In this document: piece by piece, positions 28,865 through 38,750 of the stretch
Layout: every line of letters begins with the position of its first letter
Position numbering within the stretch: the first letter of the stretch is position 1
Assembly (NCBI GenBank): GCA_024998685.1
Contig: JACOEH010000016.1
Span: 29,071 to 93,070 of the forward strand
Source: Nitrospira sp.
GTDB lineage: Bacteria > Nitrospirota > Nitrospiria > Nitrospirales > Nitrospiraceae
DNA: 64,000 nt
Direction: 5' to 3'
The notes under the pieces: model-generated
Seen by the model: the letters and a program-made list of their open reading frames with translations, nothing else
Told to the model about the DNA's origin: nothing
Database searches by the model: none
Translations under genes and position numbers: made by a program

Positions 28865-30466
28865 CTAGTGCCCTAGTTTTTTTCGCAGCGCGGCTCCCAC
28901 GAATCCGCTAAACAAGGGGTGCGGCCGGTGTGGACGGGAGCTGTATTCAGGGTGGAATTGCGTTCCCAAGAACCAAGGATGATCTTTCAACTCGATGATT
29001 TCGACCAGCCGACCGTCGGGAGAGACTCCGCTTAGGACCAGCCCCTTCGCGGTCAGTCGTTCACGATACGCGTTATTGAACTCATAGCGATGGCGATGGC
29101 GTTCACGGACCTCGCTCACACCGTACATCTTTTGCGCAAGCGTCCCCTCCCCCAATGTGCAGAGGTACGAACCAAGTCGCATGGTTCCGCCTTTGTCGCT
29201 TACGCCATGTTGATCAGGCATGAGATGGATCACGGGATGAGGCGACCGCTCATCAAACTCGGCGCTGTTGGCGCCGGCCAATCCGGCCACATGACGAGCA
29301 AATTCCACCGCGGCACATTGCATGCCTAAACACAGGCCGAGAAATGGGATCTGACGTTCCCGCGCGTACCGAATGGTCGTCACTTTTCCCTCTATCCCTC
29401 TTGTTCCGAATCCACCGGGAATCAGGATGCCGTCGGCCTCTCGCAGAATTCGCTCCGTTCCGTGCCGTTCGATATCTTCGGACTCGATCCAATTGATGTG
29501 CACCTTGGTTTCATGATCGATTCCACCGTGAATCAGCGCTTCTCCCAAGCTCTTGTAGCATTCTTTCAAGCCCACATATTTCCCCACCAACGCGACGGAA
29601 ATCTCATGCTTCGGACGCTTGATCTTCTGCACCATCGCATCCCACTCGCGAAGATTGGGCTGGCCGGTCTCCATATGGAGCTGACGAACGATCAATTCGT
29701 CCAGCCCCTCTTTTCGGAATACGATCGGCACCTCGTAGATCGTCTCGACATCTTTGGCCGTGATGACGGCATCTTTGTCCACATTGCAAAACATCGCGAT
29801 CTTGCCTTTGAGCTCCGGCGGAATATACCGGTCGGTTCGGCACAACAGAATGTTGGGCTGGATGCCGATTTCTCGAAGTTTGTTCACCGAATGTTGCGTC
29901 GGCTTGGTCTTCAGTTCACCGGCCGTGCCGATGTAGGGCACTAATGTCAGGTGAACGTACAACACATTCTCACGCCCGACGTCGTACGGCATCTGCCGGA
30001 TGGCTTCGAGAAACGGCAAGCTTTCAATGTCGCCGACCGTCCCGCCGATCTCGACGATCGTGACATCGATACCTTTGGAAATCCGCATGATCGCCTGTTT
30101 GATCTCATCCGTCACATGAGGGACGACCTGGACCGTCCCGCCGAGATAATCTCCACGCCGCTCTTTGGTGATGACCGAGTGATAGATTCGACCGGTCGTG
30201 TAATTGCTCTCCTTGGTCAGCGACAGGGTCGTGAATCGCTCGTAGTGCCCGAGGTCGAGATCCGTCTCAGCGCCGTCGTCCGTGACAAAGACCTCTCCGT
30301 GTTGATAGGGGTTCATCGTGCCGGGGTCGACGTTGATGTACGGATCCAACTTGAGAAACGTGATCTTCAACCCCCGGCTTTCCAGCAGGTTTCCAATGGA
30401 AGCCGATGCCAGTCCTTTTCCAAGCGATGAGACCACTCCACCGGTCACGAAGATGAACTTGTTCAT
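28865..30466 (-). CDS. pyrG: PyrG, CTP synthase
   Basis: 533 residues. The N-terminal amidoligase domain begins [17 protein letters not shown], with [19 protein letters not shown]. The C-terminal glutamine amidotransferase domain has nucleophile [10 protein letters not shown] and the His/Glu pair in [10 protein letters not shown]. The enzyme makes CTP from UTP, needed for CMP-Kdo (KdsB) and CDP-diacylglycerol (PgsA), whose genes flank it. I start at the ATG at 30466 with GAGGGCAG upstream. The frame extends to 30688 but that part overlaps kdsB and lacks similarity. Confidence 0.97.
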   Translation of the reverse strand: MNKFIFVTGGVVSSLGKGLASASIGNLLESRGLKITFLKLDPYINVDPGTMNPYQHGEVFVTDDGAETDLDLGHYERFTTLSLTKESNYTTGRIYHSVITKERRGDYLGGTVQVVPHVTDEIKQAIMRISKGIDVTIVEIGGTVGDIESLPFLEAIRQMPYDVGRENVLYVHLTLVPYIGTAGELKTKPTQHSVNKLREIGIQPNILLCRTDRYIPPELKGKIAMFCNVDKDAVITAKDVETIYEVPIVFRKEGLDELIVRQLHMETGQPNLREWDAMVQKIKRPKHEISVALVGKYVGLKECYKSLGEALIHGGIDHETKVHINWIESEDIERHGTERILREADGILIPGGFGTRGIEGKVTTIRYARERQIPFLGLCLGMQCAAVEFARHVAGLAGANSAEFDERSPHPVIHLMPDQHGVSDKGGTMRLGSYLCTLGEGTLAQKMYGVSEVRERHRHRYEFNNAYRERLTAKGLVLSGVSPDGRLVEIIELKDHPWFLGTQFHPEYSSRPHRPHPLFSGFVGAALRKKLGH

Positions 30467-30515
30467 ATCTGCCCTCTTTCGTGGATGTCGGACCGCTCCA
30501 AACCGGATATGAATC

Positions 30516-31316
30516 TCATGGCTTGAAAAATACTCCGCTGTTCTGCAACTCGCGCCTGACCGCCTCGAACTGCTGCAGCCGCACCGCGACATCGGGCACA
30601 TCCTCCGGCCGATCGACCCGCAGGGAGGCATGTTTGGTTTCCCACACGCGAATACGAATTCCGTGTTCCAATGCGCGCAGCTGTTCAAGCTTTTCGGCCT
30701 CTTCCAAGCGACTTGTCGGCAGAGCCGCGATTCGAAGCAACGTTTCCTTCGTATAGATGTACAACCCCAGATGGATATAGTGAAGCCCTCCGACCACCTT
30801 CATTCCCGGATCATCACGGACGAATGGGATCGGCGCTCGTGAAAAGTACAGGGCATTGCCTCGGGCGTCGGTCACCACCTTGACCACCGCTGAATGAAGA
30901 AGGTCCTCCGTCGGGTCCATCACGCGCTTGAGCGTCCCCATGCCGGCTCCGCTTTCGAAAAACGGCTCGATCAGGTCGGTCAGTAGTTCAGGGTTCAATG
31001 GAATTTCGTCGCCCTGTAAGTTTAAAAAGTATTCTCCGGCAAACATACGGGCCACGGCGGCGACACGATCCGTCCCAGTCCGGTAATCTCCTGTCACCAT
31101 GATCACGCGACCGCCGAACCGCTCGACTGCTTGCTTGATACGCTCGTCGTCGGTTGCGACCAAGGCATCGGAAACAGCACGGCAAGCCACCGCTCGCTGA
31201 TACACATGTTGAATCATCGGCTTGCCGTTCAGCTCGACGAGCGGTTTACCCGGAAACCGTGACGAGCCGTATCTGGCTGGAATCACAACGGTGACCGACT
31301 GTGAGGCTTTAGGCAT
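30516..31316 (-). CDS. kdsB: KdsB, CMP-Kdo synthetase
   Basis: About 266 residues. The nucleotide-binding N-terminus [17 protein letters not shown] and the motif [15 protein letters not shown] are typical of 3-deoxy-manno-octulosonate cytidylyltransferase. It activates Kdo with CTP for lipid A core assembly. The ATG at 31316 overlaps the stop of rfaE1 (ATGCCTAA) and has GAGG upstream; a TTG two codons earlier is less likely. It is followed after 49 bases by pyrG, which supplies the CTP. Confidence 0.96.
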   Translation of the reverse strand: MPKASQSVTVVIPARYGSSRFPGKPLVELNGKPMIQHVYQRAVACRAVSDALVATDDERIKQAVERFGGRVIMVTGDYRTGTDRVAAVARMFAGEYFLNLQGDEIPLNPELLTDLIEPFFESGAGMGTLKRVMDPTEDLLHSAVVKVVTDARGNALYFSRAPIPFVRDDPGMKVVGGLHYIHLGLYIYTKETLLRIAALPTSRLEEAEKLEQLRALEHGIRIRVWETKHASLRVDRPEDVPDVAVRLQQFEAVRRELQNSGVFFKP

Positions 31317-32346
31317 CTCCAAACGCCTCGGACAACTGTTTGGGCGAGACCGTCGCGGTGCCGACCATTCCCACTACGATCCCGGCTGCGTAGTTCGCCA
31401 TGATCGCTCCGGTCTTGATGCTTGCCCCGGCCGACAGGGCCAACGCCAGGGTTCCGATGACCGTATCTCCCGCCCCGGTGACGTCGTACACCTGCCGAGC
31501 TTTCGTGGGCAAATGCCAGGAGGCGCCGTCACCCTCGTATAAGCTCATGCCTTTTTCACCGCGCGTGATCAAGACGGACCGGCACCCAAGGCGCTGCCGA
31601 ATCATCGCTCCGGCTTCATCGATCGTCTGGTCATCATCGCCATGTACACCGGAAGCTTGAGCCGCCTCGAGATGATTCGGCGTGAGTACGGTGACGCCCT
31701 TGTAGTAGCTGAAATGTTCGACCTTGGGATCGACGACGACCGGAACCTTTTGCGAGGCGGCGAGTCGTGTCATTTCGGACATGAGCGCCGGCGACACGAC
31801 TCCCTTGGCATAGTCCGATACCACGACGCAGGACAATTCCTTGATCCGAGACTCCACATACCGGAGAATCTTTTGCCGCAGCGCAGTTTTCAGTTCGCTT
31901 CGTCCCTCGATGTCGTACCGCACAATCTGCTGATTGTGCGCAATGACCCGACTTTTTCTGGTCGTCGGGCGATCATGATCGATCACCACGCCCCCGCGGC
32001 TTGATCGTTTGCTGCCGAGCTCCTTCATCAGCAGGCGCCCGCTTTCATCCGATCCGATCACACCGCAGAGATCGGCCTTCCCTCCCAGCGCTAAGATATT
32101 GTTGAACACGTTGGCCGCCCCACCGAGCCGGAGTGATTCCGACTCGACATGGACGACCGGAACCGGCGCTTCCGGAGAGATCCGACTGACTCGCCCCATC
32201 ACATAGTGATCGAGAATGAGGTCGCCGACAACGAGGACCGATGCTTGAGGAAATCGTTGGAGATACTGTCGGAGTGCTGTGGGCGACGGAACGTCGCTCT
32301 TCCCATTCGAATCCTCTCTCGGAAGAGCGCGACTGCTTTTCTTCAC
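31309..32346 (-). CDS. rfaE1: RfaE1/HldE-N, heptose-7-phosphate kinase
   Basis: About 345 residues of the PfkB/ribokinase family: VLVVGDLILDHYVMGRV at the start, the glycine pair in RLGGAANVFNN, and the catalytic VTGAGDTVIG. It phosphorylates D-glycero-D-manno-heptose-7-phosphate at C1 for LPS inner core synthesis. The adenylyltransferase half (RfaE2) is absent, so that activity must be encoded elsewhere. I use the GTG at 32346, which overlaps the lepB stop as GTGA. A longer frame to 32415 lies inside lepB. Confidence 0.92.
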   Translation of the reverse strand: MKKSSRALPREDSNGKSDVPSPTALRQYLQRFPQASVLVVGDLILDHYVMGRVSRISPEAPVPVVHVESESLRLGGAANVFNNILALGGKADLCGVIGSDESGRLLMKELGSKRSSRGGVVIDHDRPTTRKSRVIAHNQQIVRYDIEGRSELKTALRQKILRYVESRIKELSCVVVSDYAKGVVSPALMSEMTRLAASQKVPVVVDPKVEHFSYYKGVTVLTPNHLEAAQASGVHGDDDQTIDEAGAMIRQRLGCRSVLITRGEKGMSLYEGDGASWHLPTKARQVYDVTGAGDTVIGTLALALSAGASIKTGAIMANYAAGIVVGMVGTATVSPKQLSEAFGDA

Positions 32347-33109
32347 TGAATCGCCTTGGCGAATCGTTCCCACCTGACCCACTCCGTCCAATTTCCCTGC
32401 CCATTCCAGGACCAATAGATACGAAACGCCTTCCCGCGGATCTTTTCTTCGCGCACGTATCCCCAGAACCGACTGTCCAGGCTTTGGTCGCGATTGTCGC
32501 CCATGACGAAGTAAGATCCCTCCGGCACGGTCACCGGTCCGAAATTATCGCGAGGGTTGACCGTGCCGTCGATAACGCCGGGATCGATTCGTTGTGTAAA
32601 AGCTTTGTCGTCGAGCGGCTGGCCGTTCACGAGCACCACCTTATTCCGAAGCTGTACGGTGTCTCCCGGCAGCCCGACAATGCGCTTGATGAAATCTTTC
32701 TCTTCATCCTCGGGAAACCGAAAGACGATGATGTCGCCCCGCTGCGGCTTGCTGAATGCCACGACCGTCTGGGACGTGTAGCAATTGACCGGGGGAAACG
32801 CCCATTGCATCTGGCAATCCGTCGGCCACTGAAGGCCGTAGGAAAGCTTGCTGACTAAAATGTGATCGCCGATCAGCAAGGTGGGAATCATCGACCCGGA
32901 TGGAATCTTAAATGCCTGCACGACGAACACGCGGATGGCGAATGCGAGGAGCATCGCCACGATGATCGCTTCCGCATATTCCCGGACGATGGACTTCCGT
33001 CCGGATCGGTCCGTGTTGTCCGCAAGTTTGGTTTCCCGAAGCGATGCCTGCTCGCCTCCCCGCGGAGAACCCGCGAGCTTATCCACATTTCTTTGATTCG
33101 GATCGAGGC

Positions 33110-33113
<4 letters not shown>
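32343..33113 (-). CDS. lepB: LepB, signal peptidase I
   Basis: About 256 residues, start at the ATG at 33113 overlapping the lepA stop (ATGA). A hydrophilic N-terminus of about 45 residues precedes one membrane helix ([19 protein letters not shown]). The catalytic serine is in [10 protein letters not shown] and the lysine in [11 protein letters not shown]. The C-terminal box [13 protein letters not shown] is intact. The enzyme removes signal peptides at the outer face of the inner membrane. Coupling to lepA is the classic lep arrangement. Confidence 0.96.
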
Positions 33114-34909
<1,796 letters not shown>

Positions 34910-34936
34910 ATCCTAGCTCGTTCGTAAAATCGGTTC

Positions 34937-34965
34937 ATTATAGTAACTGCCTCCCAGGTTGTCAA
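34937..34965 (-). promoter_or_regulatory. Consensus sigma-70 promoter for the lepA operon
   Basis: On the minus strand TTGACA (34960-34965), a 17-base spacer and TATAAT (34937-34942) match the consensus at every position. lepA starts 28 bases downstream of the -10 box. The divergent bioA gene begins at 35111; no comparable promoter for it is seen in the 201-base gap. Confidence 0.85.
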
Positions 34966-35110
34966 AGCGATCGCCTCCGCCTATAATCATGCGCCGCACC
35001 GAAACAATGTGAAGAGCTGATGGCGTATGGCACGGCATAGGAGTCATGAGGACTTACGTTTCTTGTCTCTGCAATACGCGATAAGCCATTAGCCCGCTTC
35101 CCATTACCAC

Positions 35111-36550
35111 GTGACACGAAAGCCTTCAACCCGACAATTGATCGACTGGGACCATCGCTATCTTTGGCATCCGTTTACCCAGATGCAGGAGTGGGAGCAG
35201 GAGGAGCCGCTGATCATTGAGCGTGGGAAAGGTTCTTATCTCATTGATACGGAGGGAAAGAAGTATCTGGACGGGACCTCATCGATCTGGGTCAATCTCC
35301 ACGGGCATCGACAGCCGGTCCTGGACCATGCGCTCAAAAAGCAACTCGACAAGATTGCCCACTCCACGTTCCTCGGCCTCTCCAATCCACCGGCCATTGA
35401 GCTGGCGCGCGAGTTGATCCGGATCGTGCCGAAGGGGCTCACGCGGGTCTTCTATTCGGACAACGGCTCTACCGCGGTAGAGATTGCATTGAAGATGGCC
35501 GTTCAATACTGGCAGCAGCGACGGCCTGAGGCCGGACCCAAACACACCTTCCTTCATCTGAAGTTGGCCTATCACGGAGATACGATCGGCGCTGTGAGCG
35601 TCGGCAACATCGACTTGTTCCATTCGAGGTTCAAGCCGTTACTATTTTCGACCCTGGAAGCGGAACCGCCCTACTGCTACCGCTGCCCATTCAACCTGAC
35701 CTACCCCTCTTGTCGAATGGCTTGTATCGATCCGATTGAACAGGTTTTGAAGAACCATCATCGCGAATTGGCCGGGTTCATCATTGAGCCGCTGATGCAA
35801 GCAGCTGCCGGGATGATTCCGCAGCCGGCCGGTTACCTAAAACGAATCCGTGAGCTCTGCACCAAATACGGCGTCCTACTGATTGCAGACGAAGTGGCGA
35901 CGGGATTCGGACGAACGGGCAGCATGTTTGCTTGCGAACACGAAGGAGTGACGCCGGATCTGATGGCAATCAGCAAGGGGCTCACCGGCGGCTATATGCC
36001 GCTGGCGGCAACGTTAACGACTGATGAAATCTACCAAGGCTTTCTCGGAGCCTACGACGAGTTCAAAACCTTTTTCCATGGACACAGTTTTACCGGCAAT
36101 CCCTTGGGCTGTTCCGTTTCACTTGCCAACCTCAACATATTCAAAAATAAAAAAACGCTGGCGCGGCTGCAACCCAAAATCAGAATGATGGCCCGACTCC
36201 TTGAGCCGCTCACCGGCCTGCCCAATGTGGGAGATATAAGGCAGCAAGGGTTTATGGTGGGGATCGAGTTGGTGAACGACAAGCAGACCAAGAAACCCTA
36301 TCCGTTCGAAGCGAGGGTCGGCCACAAAGTAGCCATGGAGGCGCGCCGTCGCGGACTCTTGTTGCGGCCTATCGGCAGCGTGATGATCCTGATGCCACCC
36401 CTCAGCACATCACCCTCTGAACTCAAACGCATGGTCGCAATTCTTCAAGCCTCCATCGAAACCGTGACTCAACTCCCTGCGTCCAATCCCATTCAAGTTC
36501 CTTCACCGGTCGGTCTATTGAGCAATAAACATAAAGACATGCAAGAGTAG
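35111..36550 (+). CDS. bioA: BioA, adenosylmethionine-8-amino-7-oxononanoate aminotransferase
   Basis: 479 residues, a class III PLP aminotransferase. HLWHPFTQMQEW-type N-terminus (DHRYLWHPFTQMQEW) and SSIWVNLHGH are typical for BioA, LIADEVATGFGRTG carries the PLP-ring aspartate, and the Schiff-base lysine is in AISKGLTGGYMPL. It transfers an amino group from SAM to KAPA in biotin synthesis. The start is GTG. No other biotin gene is in the window. The protein is about 50 residues longer than usual, with a Pro/Ser-rich C-terminal tail. Confidence 0.94.
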   Translation: MTRKPSTRQLIDWDHRYLWHPFTQMQEWEQEEPLIIERGKGSYLIDTEGKKYLDGTSSIWVNLHGHRQPVLDHALKKQLDKIAHSTFLGLSNPPAIELARELIRIVPKGLTRVFYSDNGSTAVEIALKMAVQYWQQRRPEAGPKHTFLHLKLAYHGDTIGAVSVGNIDLFHSRFKPLLFSTLEAEPPYCYRCPFNLTYPSCRMACIDPIEQVLKNHHRELAGFIIEPLMQAAAGMIPQPAGYLKRIRELCTKYGVLLIADEVATGFGRTGSMFACEHEGVTPDLMAISKGLTGGYMPLAATLTTDEIYQGFLGAYDEFKTFFHGHSFTGNPLGCSVSLANLNIFKNKKTLARLQPKIRMMARLLEPLTGLPNVGDIRQQGFMVGIELVNDKQTKKPYPFEARVGHKVAMEARRRGLLLRPIGSVMILMPPLSTSPSELKRMVAILQASIETVTQLPASNPIQVPSPVGLLSNKHKDMQE

Positions 36551-36553
36551 GTG

Positions 36554-36577
36554 CCGATGAAGGGTCGGCTTCATCGG
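36554..36577 (+). terminator. Hairpin after bioA
   Basis: CCGATGAA and TTCATCGG form a perfect 8-bp stem with an 8-base loop, four bases after the bioA stop. No T-run follows, so it may be a weak or factor-assisted terminator. It separates bioA from the CRISPR-Cas locus. Confidence 0.45.
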
Positions 36578-36691
36578 ATCTAGTCATGCAAAGTTGCTTT
36601 ACGAAACGGCGCCCTTCTTGACAAACTTCAGAGCCCTCACTACCCTCTGCCGTCGCAGTCCGAGTCCCTAGGTGGCCTTCCGGGGGCAATC

Positions 36692-37660
36692 ATGCTGCAT
36701 TCTTTCTCCCTCGCGCGCTTCCGTTTTGTGCTGGAGCCGGAAGATCGACTGGCTCTCCATCCACGCAATCCCGGCAACACGCTCCGCGGCGCCTTCGGTT
36801 CCACCTTCAAGAGATTGGTTTGCCCGACTCCCCACGAGTGTCGCGAGACCTGCCGCCAGAAAGCCATCTGTCCCTATGGGCAGATCTTCGAACCGAGCCC
36901 ACCACCGGCCAGCGACCGGCTAAGTTTGAATCAAGACATTCCCCGCCCATTCGTCTTGCGGCCTCCGAACGGTATTGAGACAATGGCGCGGCCCGGAGAC
37001 TCCTTGTCTTTCGATCTCATGCTGATCGGTCAGGCGCTCGACTACTTTCCCTATTTTTTGGTCACGTTCCGGGAACTCGGCGACCAAGGCATCGGTGTCG
37101 GTCGAGGCCGGTACCGAATTGCACGGGTGTCGATGGTCAACGAAGATGGAATCGATGTCGCGGAAGTCTATTCAGGCCAGGACAACATCGTCCGCCCCTC
37201 CCCTTTCCGTATCACCTACAAGGATTGCTGTCGACTCGCTGCCGAGCGACCTCTAACGCAATCCCGGTGTGTGACGATTCGCTTTCTCACTCCAACGCTT
37301 CTGAAAGCCGACGGCAAGATCGTCGAGCGCCCGGAGTTTCATCACGTGATCAAGCGCCTGCGCGACCGCCTCAACGCCCTCGCCCATTTCTACTGCGACG
37401 ACAGGCTGGAGATGGACTATAAATCCTTCGGCGAACGAGCCGAAGCCGTCCGAACCATGAGCTGCAAACTCAGATGGGAAGACCGCGACCGGCGCTCATG
37501 GAAGACCGGCGTCACGCATGACATGGGCGGCTTCGTCGGCGAAGTGACGTACGAGGGAGACCTAGAAGAGTTCGTACCGCTCTTGATCCTGGGGCAATAC
37601 ACGCATGTGGGGAAATACGCCGTGTGGGGCAATGGGCGGTATGAAGTGATGGTCCTATAA
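36692..37660 (+). CDS. cas6: Cas6, pre-crRNA processing endoribonuclease
   Basis: 322 residues of the RAMP fold, with the Cas6 C-terminal domain layout. The N-terminal part includes a Cys cluster (CPTPHECRETCRQKAICPYG). The glycine-rich segment GVGRGRYRIARV lies mid-chain, and the C-terminus ends GKYAVWGNGRYEV, the glycine-rich loop typical of the family. It should cut repeats at the 3' base of the hairpin, leaving an 8-base handle ending GAAAG. It stands apart from cas3, separated by an inserted MNT/HEPN module. A weak promoter-like TTGACA lies about 65 bases upstream. Confidence 0.88.
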   Translation: MLHSFSLARFRFVLEPEDRLALHPRNPGNTLRGAFGSTFKRLVCPTPHECRETCRQKAICPYGQIFEPSPPPASDRLSLNQDIPRPFVLRPPNGIETMARPGDSLSFDLMLIGQALDYFPYFLVTFRELGDQGIGVGRGRYRIARVSMVNEDGIDVAEVYSGQDNIVRPSPFRITYKDCCRLAAERPLTQSRCVTIRFLTPTLLKADGKIVERPEFHHVIKRLRDRLNALAHFYCDDRLEMDYKSFGERAEAVRTMSCKLRWEDRDRRSWKTGVTHDMGGFVGEVTYEGDLEEFVPLLILGQYTHVGKYAVWGNGRYEVMVL

Positions 37661-37700
37661 TGGCGCCGATTATTTCCCGCCGAGGAAGAAAGATACACAC

Positions 37701-38042
37701 ATGAAAACAGCTGAGCATCTGTCGAAGGTAGAACGCGCAGCCCTTGAAGAGCTCCGGACCCGAATCATCCGTGAGTTCCCCGATTGGACATTTCACATGA
37801 CCCTGTTCGGATCACGAGCCAGGGCAGACGCCGAGCCTGACTCGGATATGGATGTGCTCCTGGAGGTTGACCAGGAGCATATCTCGTTTCTAGAGAAGCA
37901 GCGGCTTCGCCGAGCGGCCAGCGAGGCCTCACTCCAGAGCGGAATTGTCCTCTCTCTCCTGATTGTAGACGAACACACGCGGAAGGAACGTGGAGATTTC
38001 TCTGTTTTTCAGAATATCCGGGAGGAAGGCATCTCGGTGTGA
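37701..38042 (+). CDS. MNT-type nucleotidyltransferase (antitoxin-like) inserted in the cas locus
   Basis: 113 residues with the nucleotidyltransferase motif TLFGSRARADAEPDSDMDVLL. It belongs to the minimal nucleotidyltransferases that pair with HEPN proteins. The following HEPN gene overlaps it by four bases (GTGA) but is frameshifted. It interrupts the space between cas6 and cas3, and has no known CRISPR role. Confidence 0.85.
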   Translation: MKTAEHLSKVERAALEELRTRIIREFPDWTFHMTLFGSRARADAEPDSDMDVLLEVDQEHISFLEKQRLRRAASEASLQSGIVLSLLIVDEHTRKERGDFSVFQNIREEGISV

Positions 38043-38433
38043 GCCGAAAGGAAATTCACGAACTCTTAGGTAAAGCCCGGCGGAGTCTCCTTGCGGCAGA
38101 ACGGCTGCTTCGCGACGGTGATCATGACTTCGCGGTCTCACGGGCTTCCTACGCCATGTCTATACCGCACAGGCCCTGCTGCTGTCGCGCGACATCCGTC
38201 GCGCTAAACATTCCGCGGTCATCGCGGCGTTCAACGAGCACTTCGTCAAAAGCGGGGAGGTTCCCGCAAAGCTGTTTTCTCTGCTCCGCGACGGTTTTGA
38301 AGACAGAGCCGAAAGCGACTATGGCCTCGCGGTGATTACGGACGAACAGGCACGGGCAAGAATTGCGGCGGCGCATGAATTTGTGGAAATGATCGGCAGC
38401 CGAATCGAGAAGACACTGGATGCCGAGCCATGA
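38039..38433 (+). pseudogene. HEPN-domain gene with a one-base frameshift
   Basis: The GTG at 38039 opens MSRKEIHELLGKARRSLLAA and ...RASYAM. At about 38160 the frame changes and continues as YTAQALLLSRDIRRAKHS, then VIAAFNEHFVKSGEVP, to TLDAEP, stop 38431-38433. Restoring one T (ATGTCT to ATGTTCT) gives a complete HEPN protein of about 131 residues. It is the partner of the preceding nucleotidyltransferase. True mutation and single-base sequencing error cannot be told apart here. Confidence 0.8.
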
Positions 38434-38707
38434 GCGGCAGCGGCGCCGGACCGACGGGGTCGCACGGCGGTCGGAGGTCCTGGAAACCGGCCTCGTTCAT
38501 GACATGGCGGATCGTGTTCCGTTATCTGTGATCGATGGCTGTTCGCGGATCGCGGTAAGCGGACGGTGGTTGTGACCTCGGATGTCACACGAGGGTGATA
38601 CACAATGGGGCAGTCTCTCACCTGTGCAGGATATAGGCGCCTTCGTCAGCAAGAAAGGGCTGCGATGAATGGCTAACTGTAACAGTTGCTGGAAAACGGC
38701 ACCTGCC
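38434..38707. other. Spacer between the MNT/HEPN module and cas3
   Basis: About 270 bases without a gene. Palindromic fragments such as CCGGACCGACGGGGTCG and alternating CGGATCG motifs are present, but nothing I can name. It should hold the cas3 operon promoter; no strong one is seen. Confidence 0.4.
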
Positions 38708-38750
38708 GGCAAATAAGTGGTGTGGGCAATGGACGGTATGAAAATGTCCT
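38708..38750 (+). repeat. Relic copy of the cas6 3' end in front of cas3
   Basis: GGCAAATA...GTGTGGG-CAATGGACGGTATGAA...TCCT closely matches the last 48 bases of cas6 (37609-37656, coding GKYAVWGNGRYE...), with small deletions. The segment now supplies the start region of cas3. It suggests duplication when the MNT/HEPN module entered, or the end of a lost second cas6. Confidence 0.6.

Noticed and set aside
29462..29944. 160-residue plus-strand frame over pyrG
   Set aside because: Antisense shadow of the conserved CTP synthase coding sequence.
30467..30688. 74-residue N-terminal extension of PyrG
   Set aside because: It overlaps kdsB in another frame. The ATG at 30466 has a ribosome-binding site and gives the normal CTP synthase start.
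36600..36691. Strong promoter for cas6
   Set aside because: A TTGACA is present but the -10 at the right distance (TACCCT) is poor. Mentioned only as weak.
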